Shown here piece by piece: positions 54,086 to 60,009 of a stretch of DNA of 64,000 nt (the stretch's first letter is position 1; every line of letters starts with the position of its first letter). The notes beneath the pieces were generated by a model. The model was not told where the DNA came from. It ran no database searches and saw nothing but the letters and a program-made list of their open reading frames with translations. The position numbers and the translations under genes were made by a program. Origin of the DNA: Phascolarctobacterium sp. ET69 (GTDB lineage Bacteria > Bacillota > Negativicutes > Acidaminococcales > Acidaminococcaceae); assembly GCF_023336935.1 (NCBI RefSeq), contig NZ_JAMBLR010000003.1:1-64000 (forward strand). The letters are read 5' to 3'.

Positions 54086-54625
54086 TGCCGGTGCTCGGGG
54101 GCAAGCACTTTACGGAAATGTCCGTAGGCAAAAGCCTTGTGGATTACGACAGCATGGTAGTGCTGACGCATTTTAAAGGGCATAGCATGGGCGGCTACGG
54201 CGGTTCGCTTAAAAACATTGCCATTGGCTGCGCCAACGGTGAGGTTGGCAAAATAATGCAGCACGGCAGGGGCTTTAGCGTGCGCAACGCCGCTTTTATG
54301 GAAAACATGGTTGAGGCCGGCAAAGCCGTAACGGATTTTTTCGGCAAACATATTGTTTACATTAACGTTATGCGCCGTATGTCCGTAGACTGCGATTGCG
54401 CCGGTGCGCGCGGCGGAACCCACTATCGGCGATATCGGCATTCTCGCTTCAACGGATATTCTGGCTATTGACCAGGCGAGCGTAGATTTAGTTTATGACA
54501 AACCGGGCAGCGACAACAAAGACCTGATTGAGCGCATTGAAAGCCGCGAAGGCCTGCGCCAGTTAAGTTACATGAAAGAACTGAAAATGGGCAACCCCAA
54601 TTATGAGCTTATCAGCATTGATTAA
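54082..54625 (+). pseudogene. DUF362 gene remnant, 5'-truncated and frameshifted
   Basis: Homology to the intact protein at 58573-59598 begins at about LLPVLGGKHF (54082) and runs to the shared ending MGNPNYELISID. The N-terminal half, including the Tat signal, is gone. A further frameshift lies at about 54400-54415 (CDCAGA in one frame, RAAEPTIGDIG in the other), and a short internal gap replaces the intact GVYGQPLPEDWNAW segment. Identity to the paralogue is high outside these scars, so the decay looks recent. Confidence 0.88.
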
Positions 54626-54685
54626 GGTGCTTTGTATAGTATAAGTAAAACGAAGGTTAGCCCGAGATTAAATTTTAAATAAGGC

Positions 54686-54716
54686 TTGACTTAGAGTTAG
54701 CTGCAAGTGTTACTAT
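54686..54716 (+). promoter_or_regulatory. MerR-type promoter (19-bp spacer) of tatA-tatC
   Basis: TTGACT (54686-54691), then TAGAG, a 19-base spacer in all, and TACTAT (54711-54716). Confidence 0.85.
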
Positions 54717-54769
54717 ATATGTAGCAAAGCATAAAACTTATAATAAAGCGGCTGCAAGGAGGAATTATT

Positions 54770-55009
54770 ATGTTTGGTTTAGGCTTACCCGAACTTTTGC
54801 TTATTTTGGTTATAGGGCTTATCTTTTTTGGTCCCGGTAAACTGCCGGAAATCGGTTCTGCCCTTGGCAAAAGCATGAAGGAATTTAAGCAGGCTGTAAA
54901 CAGCACGGAAACAGAAATAAAAAAAGCAGGTGAAATTGCCGAAACCGCGGAAACCAAAGACACTGCGTCTGCCGGTGCGGAAACTGTACAGGCGGAAGCC
55001 AAAAAGTGA
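54770..55009 (+). CDS. tatA: Tat translocase pore subunit TatA
   Basis: A 79-residue protein with the TatA plan: a short N-terminal transmembrane helix ([15 protein letters not shown]), the hinge [10 protein letters not shown], an amphipathic helix and a charged tail. It forms the pore through which folded proteins cross the inner membrane. Its promoter has the MerR spacing, and tatC overlaps its stop. The nearby DUF362 protein has a Tat signal and is the obvious client. Confidence 0.93.
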   Translation: MFGLGLPELLLILVIGLIFFGPGKLPEIGSALGKSMKEFKQAVNSTETEIKKAGEIAETAETKDTASAGAETVQAEAKK

Positions 55010-55743
55010 CGGCGCAAGCTATGGATAATGGCCGTCCGTTAGATAACAATGATGAGGCAATGACCTTAACGGAACATCTGGGCGAACTGCGGCGCAGAAT
55101 TCTGCACAGCCTGGCGGCGCTTGCTGCCGGTACGCTGGTAAGCAGCTTTTATATTGATGAAATTGTGGCAGTGCTGACGGCGCCTGCCACCAATTTGTAT
55201 TATATGCGCCCGGCGGAAGCGTTTTTTATTTACATAAAAATAGCGCTTGCCTGCGGCGTGCTGCTTGCGGCCCCGGTTTTGTTTTATGAACTGTGGGCGT
55301 TTCTGGTGCCGGCCCTAACCGGCAGGGAGCGCTCGGCGCTGATGCTGTTTGTGCCTTCGTCGGTACTTTTGTTCTGGGCGGGCATTGCTTTTGCATACTT
55401 TTTTGTATTTCCGCAGGGGCTGCACTTTTTTACAACCTTTGCCGGCGGCAACATTGCCCCAATGCTTTCAATAGAAAGCTATCTTGATTTCTTTTTAATG
55501 CTGGTTGTGCCTTTCGGTTTTATTTTTAACCTGCCCATGGTGCTTATTGTGCTGGCGCAGATGGGTGTGGTAAGTTCTGCCGTGCTTAAACGCGGGCGGC
55601 GCTATATGGTTGTGGCCTCGTTTATTCTGGCGGCTGTAATTACGCCTACCCCTGACGTTGTGACGCAGACGCTTCTGGCAGTGCCGATGATTTTGTTATA
55701 TGAAGGCAGCAGGGTATTTATTAAACTTGTGCTGCGCAAATAA
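55006..55743 (+). CDS. tatC: Tat translocase receptor TatC
   Basis: A 245-residue membrane protein with six segments and TatC landmarks: [16 protein letters not shown] near residue 20, [16 protein letters not shown] and FELWAF-like [11 protein letters not shown], and a late [22 protein letters not shown]. It recognises twin-arginine signals. The GTG start overlaps the tatA stop; a later ATG at 55021 is a possible alternative. Confidence 0.93.
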   Translation: MTAQAMDNGRPLDNNDEAMTLTEHLGELRRRILHSLAALAAGTLVSSFYIDEIVAVLTAPATNLYYMRPAEAFFIYIKIALACGVLLAAPVLFYELWAFLVPALTGRERSALMLFVPSSVLLFWAGIAFAYFFVFPQGLHFFTTFAGGNIAPMLSIESYLDFFLMLVVPFGFIFNLPMVLIVLAQMGVVSSAVLKRGRRYMVVASFILAAVITPTPDVVTQTLLAVPMILLYEGSRVFIKLVLRK

Positions 55744-55756
55744 TATAAAATAAAAA

Positions 55757-55789
55757 ATCTTCTTCCTTGTTTGGAAGAAGATTTTTTTA
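55757..55789. terminator. bidirectional terminator after tatC
   Basis: ATCTTCTTCC (55757-55766) pairs with GGAAGAAGAT (55773-55782), flanked by an A-run and TTTTTT. Confidence 0.9.
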
Positions 55790-55828
55790 TGCACCGTTAA
55801 AAGTGCAGGTTTAACTTTTTATAGGGGG

Positions 55829-56425
55829 TTACAGGTTCAGGCCTGCCAGCCATTTTTCGGTAGCTGCGGTATCGTCCGGGTAAGCGCGGATGCCTTCAAT
55901 AACATTTGCGCCTTTAAACCATTTGTTAATGTCCGGCGTGCTGTCGCTGATGGGGCTGCCGCCGCTGGTGCAGAAGGTGATAACGGTTTTGCCGCTGAAG
56001 TCATAGCCATCGGCAAAGGTTGCTACTGCCATAGGAGCGGTGTACCACCAGATGGGGTAACCTACAAAAACAACGTCATACTGAGCCATGTTTTCAACCT
56101 TGTTTTTCAGTGCAGGGCGGGCGTTATCGGCTTTTTCCTGTTTGGCCACTTCAGTTACTTCGCGGTAAACGGAAGAATACGGTGTAGCGGTTTCGATTTT
56201 GAAAATATCGGCGCCGGTTTTGCTCTGAATAAGCTGTGCTACTTTTTCGGTGTTGCCGGTATGGCTGAAGTAGGCTACGAGGATTTTTTTGCCGCCGTCA
56301 GCTGCCGGTGCCGCCGTTTCCGTTTTGGCGGCGGGTGCTGGTGCGGATTGTTCCGCTGCTCCGCCGCAGGCGGTTATGCCCAAAGCAAGTACGGCCATCA
56401 TCAAAGCACAAAGAAATTTTTTCAT
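55829..56425 (-). CDS. exported flavodoxin lipoprotein
   Basis: A 198-residue protein. The lipobox GITAC predicts lipidation at Cys20, then an Ala/Pro linker, then a flavodoxin fold with FMN-phosphate loop AYFSHTGNTEKVA (about 52-64), VGYPIWWYTAPM and a late FCTSGGSPISDS flavin loop. Flavodoxins are usually cytoplasmic; this one should sit on the outside of the inner membrane or in the outer membrane. It is last in the operon with the NapH-like protein, so a path from membrane Fe-S clusters to FMN is plausible (inference). The ATG at 56425 has better spacing from AAGGAG than 56431. Confidence 0.88.
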   Translation of the reverse strand: MKKFLCALMMAVLALGITACGGAAEQSAPAPAAKTETAAPAADGGKKILVAYFSHTGNTEKVAQLIQSKTGADIFKIETATPYSSVYREVTEVAKQEKADNARPALKNKVENMAQYDVVFVGYPIWWYTAPMAVATFADGYDFSGKTVITFCTSGGSPISDSTPDINKWFKGANVIEGIRAYPDDTAATEKWLAGLNL

Positions 56426-56451
56426 ATTCATCTCTCCTTTGAATTTTTTAT

Positions 56452-56694
56452 TTAAGGCTGAACGGAGTATGGTTTTCCGTCAGCGGTTAAACTTTTACGG
56501 CGGCGCTTGAAATACACGCTGCCGCAGAGCCAGGCTGCCAGCGCGAAGCCGCCAAGGCATGTGCCGCCGCAGCTGCCGCAGATACCCGTGCAGCCTCCGG
56601 CAGCGCCGCTTGCAGCGGTTCCAAACGGTATACCGGCACCAACGGCTAAATTTAAAAGTTTATCTTTTGGCGTTGTTAAAGCATTCTTTTTCAT
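56452..56694 (-). CDS. small cysteine-rich membrane protein
   Basis: An 80-residue protein I do not recognise. The middle is a Gly/Ala/Cys segment with the motif CTGICGSCGGTC (four cysteines in 12 residues), followed by a hydrophobic stretch LGGFALAAWLCGSVYF that can cross the membrane, then a basic tail. The cysteine spacing could hold an Fe-S cluster or metal. It overlaps the end of the NapH-like gene by 4 bases, so it is translated with it, between that gene and the flavodoxin. A role in electron transfer is inference from position. Confidence 0.6.
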   Translation of the reverse strand: MKKNALTTPKDKLLNLAVGAGIPFGTAASGAAGGCTGICGSCGGTCLGGFALAAWLCGSVYFKRRRKSLTADGKPYSVQP

Positions 56695-57530
56695 AATCTG
56701 CCGCCTCCTGTTGTAATGGCTTTTACGGGGCAGTTATGCCGGCATACGCCGCATTTTATGCACAGGCTTACGTCATTTTTAATGCTGCCGTTTTTAAGGT
56801 TCATGGCGCGCATGGGGCATTTTTTAACGCAAAGGCGGCATTTTACGCATTTTTCGCGGTTAATCTGTATTTTGAAGGCTATTCCCAGTTTGCTGCCGAT
56901 GATGAAAAACAGGCTCTGCATTGCTCCCTGCGGGCACATAAAGCGGCAGTAGCCGCGCCCGCCTTTGGTAAACAGCCCAAACAGCACCAGATATAAAAAG
57001 CCTGTTGCGGCAAGCGGCACGGTAAACGAAATGGCCGCGCCGAAAAGGACGCTTACAAGGCTGTCGAACAGATAAAAGTTGCAGTAGGCGCAGGGGTAAA
57101 AGCCGTACCACAGCGGCAGCAGCATATAGCCAAGCAGCATGCCGAAGCGGATATAAGGCACCGGCACGTATTTTTCCCATTCAATCTGCCAGCGTTCCGG
57201 CACCAGATGGCCGAGGCTTTCGGCAAAATAACCAGCCACGCACAGCCTGCCGCAGAAAAACGGGCCGAACAGCAGGCACAGCAGCCAGAAAAGCAAAGTT
57301 GATACCAGCATTAAATTGTTGAGCTCGAAAAATCCGCCGGTAAAAATTTCTGCCGTGGGTATGCGCGGGCAGAAAGCGTGCGGCAAAAACGCCGGCTGTA
57401 TGTTTAAAACGTTTTCCAAAAAGCGGCGGTACAGTTCAAACGGGGCGTATAAAAGGGCAAAGCCCAGTAAATAGCCCGCTGCCCGCTGAGCCGTAAAAGA
57501 AAGGTGTGAAGGTTTGCTGTTGTTCTGCAT
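56691..57530 (-). CDS. membrane 4Fe-4S protein (NapH/NosR-C-like)
   Basis: A 279-residue integral membrane protein with about four or five segments. It has the NapH-type cysteine pairs CGRLC and YPCAYCNFY near the membrane, CRFMCPQGAMQ, and two C-terminal ferredoxin motifs CVKCRLCVKKCP and CIKCGVCRHNCP. It should carry electrons from cytoplasmic or quinone donors toward the periplasm. The operon runs from the promoter at 57548-57578 through the Cys-rich protein and the flavodoxin. Confidence 0.88.
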   Translation of the reverse strand: MQNNSKPSHLSFTAQRAAGYLLGFALLYAPFELYRRFLENVLNIQPAFLPHAFCPRIPTAEIFTGGFFELNNLMLVSTLLFWLLCLLFGPFFCGRLCVAGYFAESLGHLVPERWQIEWEKYVPVPYIRFGMLLGYMLLPLWYGFYPCAYCNFYLFDSLVSVLFGAAISFTVPLAATGFLYLVLFGLFTKGGRGYCRFMCPQGAMQSLFFIIGSKLGIAFKIQINREKCVKCRLCVKKCPMRAMNLKNGSIKNDVSLCIKCGVCRHNCPVKAITTGGGRL

Positions 57531-57547
57531 AATTTTTCCCTGCCTTT

Positions 57548-57578
57548 AGTTTAACAGTTGAAGTATGCTTTAAGTCAA
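57548..57578 (-). promoter_or_regulatory. MerR-type promoter (19-bp spacer) of the Fe-S/flavodoxin operon
   Basis: On the minus strand: TTGACT (57573-57578), then TAAAG, a 19-base spacer in all, and TAAACT (57548-57553). Confidence 0.75.
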
Positions 57579-57582
57579 TAGC

Positions 57583-57614
57583 AAAAGCACCGGCATAATG
57601 CTCCCGGTGCTTTT
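57583..57614 (+). terminator. isolated terminator-like hairpin between divergent promoters
   Basis: AAAAGCACCGG (57583-57593) pairs with CCGGTGCTTTT (57604-57614). No plus-strand gene lies just upstream, so it may insulate the two operons. Confidence 0.6.
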
Positions 57615-57765
57615 ATTATAATGTAGGCAAAGGCAAAAATTCCAATGCTTATCTTTGAGATTGGTTCATGCTTAAAAAGCATTTTGCATGGCTGATGAAT
57701 TTTTTTGCAGCGCAGCGGCAGATAAATTATGTTTATCAGGCATGGTAAATCATGAAATACAAGTA

Positions 57766-57796
57766 TTGGACGCAGCTTTAAGGTGAGTTTTATAAT
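57766..57796 (+). promoter_or_regulatory. MerR-type promoter (19-bp spacer) of the small-protein/merR operon
   Basis: TTGGAC (57766-57771), a 19-base spacer and a perfect TATAAT (57791-57796). The spacer sequence is less like the others, but this fits autoregulation. Confidence 0.6.
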
Positions 57797-57837
57797 TAAA
57801 GCAACAAAAAACTAATGCAGGCAGGCGGGTGATGATA

Positions 57838-58086
57838 ATGAATAAAAAACCGGTTAATATAGATGAGCAGCGCACGGAGGCACTGGCTGCATCGTTAAGC
57901 AGCACCGGGCTTGATGCCTTCAGCATCAGCCGCTTTTTAAAGCTGCTGGCAGAGGGCGGCTCGGCCGGGCCGATAAAAATTCTGCGCAGGCACCGCCTGG
58001 ACCTTCTGGAAGAAATACACAGCAAACAAAAATCGCTGGATTTGATAGACTATATTATTTATAAAATCCGTCAGGGAACATTGTAA
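57838..58086 (+). CDS. small conserved protein resembling a MerR dimerisation tail
   Basis: An 82-residue helical protein with no signal. Its end (HRLDLLEEIHSKQKSLDLIDYIIYKI) resembles the antiparallel dimer helix of MerR regulators, but there is no DNA-binding head. It starts 13 bases before the MerR gene ends its leader and shares that gene's promoter, so it might modulate MerR dimers (inference). I recall similar small proteins next to flavodoxin/MerR genes in gut Clostridia but know no function. The ATG at 57838 has the best spacing to GGCGGGTG. Confidence 0.6.
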   Translation: MNKKPVNIDEQRTEALAASLSSTGLDAFSISRFLKLLAEGGSAGPIKILRRHRLDLLEEIHSKQKSLDLIDYIIYKIRQGTL

Positions 58087-58099
58087 GGAGGGGCTGAAA

Positions 58100-58492
58100 A
58101 TGACTATTAAAGAGATTGCCGCAAGAACCGGCGTATCGGCAGACACATTAAGATATTACGAGCGCATGGGCATTATACCCGCCGTACCGCGCACCAGCGG
58201 CGGCGTGCGCAATTATGACGAAAATTTTGTGGAGTGGGTTGCTTTCATTCAGACTTTAAAAGGCGCGGGCATGTCGCTGGAGGCCATTGCCGATTATATA
58301 AACCTTGCCAAGCTGGGCGAACAGACCTGCCAGCAGCGCAAAAAAATACTGGCGCAGGCGCGTGATGTGCTGCTGCAAAAAATTGAGGCTTTGCAGAACA
58401 TGGCACGCCTGGCTGATTATCAGCTGATGAGCTATGACACGGTTTTGCGCCCGCGTACCGACAGCCTTGTAGGGGCTTTTACAAGCGCTTGA
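58100..58492 (+). CDS. MerR-family transcriptional regulator (second)
   Basis: A 130-residue regulator. The DNA-binding head TIKEIAARTGVSADTLRYYERMGIIPAVPRTSGGVRNYDE is followed by the helix FIQTLKGAGMSLEAIADYINLAKLGEQTCQQRKKILAQARDVLLQKIEAL. Such short MerR proteins respond to aldehydes, quinones or other electrophiles in several Firmicutes. A Cys (in EQTCQQR) could sense thiol-reactive compounds. It is encoded directly upstream of the DUF362 gene behind AAGGAGG and may act on the 19-bp promoters in this region. Confidence 0.9.
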   Translation: MTIKEIAARTGVSADTLRYYERMGIIPAVPRTSGGVRNYDENFVEWVAFIQTLKGAGMSLEAIADYINLAKLGEQTCQQRKKILAQARDVLLQKIEALQNMARLADYQLMSYDTVLRPRTDSLVGAFTSA

Positions 58493-58500
58493 AATTTTGC

Positions 58501-58531
58501 TTGACATGGACTGAACTTAAAGTAGTAGGAT
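58501..58531 (+). promoter_or_regulatory. MerR-type promoter (19-bp spacer) of the DUF362 gene
   Basis: TTGACA (58501-58506), a 19-base spacer and TAGGAT (58526-58531). It lies right after the merR stop codon. Confidence 0.75.
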
Positions 58532-58572
58532 ATAACTGACAGCAAAATTATGGCTAAAGGAGCGAATGCAAA

Positions 58573-59598
58573 ATGGAAAAAATGACAAGACGCGACTTTT
58601 TAAAAGCAGCCGGAACTGCCGCTGTCGGTGTTGCGGCGTATAATCTTGAGGGGGTAAGAAATGTGTTTGCAGCAGGCGAAGGAAGCGTAAAGGTTTCCGC
58701 AAACGGCGGCGCAGGCAGCCGTGCCAAAGTATATTTCAGCAAAAACATCAACGCTGATACTCTTATTAAACTTTATGATATGATTAACGAAGGCATTTAC
58801 GGTAAGGTTGCAATTAAACTGCATACCGGCGAACCGCACGGCCCGAACATTCTGCCGCGCGAAATGGTAAAGGCTTTTCAGGCACATGTGCCCAACAGCA
58901 ATATAGTTGAAACCAACGCCCTGTACGAAGGCGGGCGCGATACTACCGAAAAGCACCGCGCTACCATTGCCCTTAACGGCTGGGATTTCTGCCCGGTTGA
59001 TATTATGGACGAAGAAGGCACCGTTATGCTGCCGGTACGCGGGGGCAAGCACTTTAAAGAAATTTCCATGGGCGGGCATATCGTTAATTACGATTCCATG
59101 ATTGTATTAACCCATTTTAAAGGCCACGCCATGGGCGGCTACGGCGGCAGCATGAAGAACATTGCCATTGGCTGTGCCGACGGCAAAATAGGCAAAGCAA
59201 TGGTACACGGCGTTTACGGCCAGCCGCTGCCGGAGGACTGGAACGCATGGCCTGCCAAAGAAATGCTGATGGAAAACATGGCTGAATCCGCCAAAGCAAC
59301 CATTGATTATTTTGGCAAGCACATTGTGTTCCTTAACGTAATGCGCCGCATGTCCGTAGACTGCGACTGCGCGGGCGTTGCAGCAGCAGAGCCTACCATT
59401 CCGGATATCGGCATTCTGGCATCTACTGACCTTCTGGCGATTGACCAGGCCAGCATTGACCTTGTTTACGCCCAGCCGGAAAAAGACCGCCACGATTTGG
59501 TTGAGCGCATTGAAAGCCGCCATGGGCTGCATCAGCTTGTTGCCATGCGCGAACTGAAAATGGGCAATCCGCAGTATGAACTTATCAGCATTGACTGA
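58573..59598 (+). CDS. Tat-exported DUF362 protein
   Basis: A 341-residue protein with a twin-arginine signal TRRDFLK (Arg6-Arg7), a hydrophobic segment AAGTAAVGVAAY and cleavage near VFAAG. The mature DUF362 domain has KVAIKLHTGEPHGPNILP, a conserved LTHFKGHAMGGYGGSMKNIAIGCADG core and MRRMSVDCDCAG. Tat export means it folds in the cytoplasm first, usually to load a cofactor, and the CDC motif is a candidate site. tatA/tatC are 3 kb away. Function unknown; some DUF362 proteins bind Fe-S clusters. AAAGGAG lies upstream of the ATG. Confidence 0.9.
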   Translation: MEKMTRRDFLKAAGTAAVGVAAYNLEGVRNVFAAGEGSVKVSANGGAGSRAKVYFSKNINADTLIKLYDMINEGIYGKVAIKLHTGEPHGPNILPREMVKAFQAHVPNSNIVETNALYEGGRDTTEKHRATIALNGWDFCPVDIMDEEGTVMLPVRGGKHFKEISMGGHIVNYDSMIVLTHFKGHAMGGYGGSMKNIAIGCADGKIGKAMVHGVYGQPLPEDWNAWPAKEMLMENMAESAKATIDYFGKHIVFLNVMRRMSVDCDCAGVAAAEPTIPDIGILASTDLLAIDQASIDLVYAQPEKDRHDLVERIESRHGLHQLVAMRELKMGNPQYELISID

Positions 59599-59637
59599 TT
59601 GAACAGCGGTTTATAACATCATAGTTTAAAGATAAAA

Positions 59638-59670
59638 ATACCCCAAAGGCATAATGCTTTTGGGGTATTG
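59638..59670. terminator. bidirectional terminator
   Basis: ATACCCCAAA (59638-59647) pairs with TTTGGGGTAT (59659-59668) with an inner GCA/TGC pairing. It ends the DUF362 gene and, leftwards, the arsR gene. Confidence 0.88.
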
Positions 59671-59673
59671 CTT

Positions 59674-59991
59674 TTAACATTTGGAGAAGTGTTTTTGTGT
59701 GTAAAGCAGCAATAATTGTAAAATAACTGAAATAAAATGGTCGGCAATTTTGCAGTAGACATATTTTCCGGTTTTTCTGGTGGTTAAAATATGTACTTCT
59801 TTCAGCAAGCGTACCTGATGTGAAACTAGTGATTGAGAAGATTGCAGTTTTACGGTAATTTCACTTATAGTACGTTCCTGTGCGTCCGATAACAGCAAAA
59901 GCAGACGCATACGGTTATAGTCACCAAGTATTTTGCAAAGTTCGGAAGCATTTAAAACAGCAAAATCTTCTTGTAAAATCGGTTCATACAT
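59674..59991 (-). CDS. ArsR/SmtB-family metal-sensing repressor
   Basis: A 105-residue winged-helix protein: CKILGDYNRMRLLLLLS at about 19-35 and the recognition helix SQSLVSHQVRLLKEVHILTTRKTGKYVYCKI. Acidic and His residues in the last helix (DHFISVILQLLLLYTQKHFSKC) suit a zinc-type alpha-5 site, as in CzrA/SmtB. It is the last gene of the metal-efflux operon, 18 bases after the ATPase stop, with a weak ribosome site. Its likely operator is at 63084-63097. Confidence 0.9.
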   Translation of the reverse strand: MYEPILQEDFAVLNASELCKILGDYNRMRLLLLLSDAQERTISEITVKLQSSQSLVSHQVRLLKEVHILTTRKTGKYVYCKIADHFISVILQLLLLYTQKHFSKC

Positions 59992-60009
59992 AATTGTGCG
60001 TCATAAATA

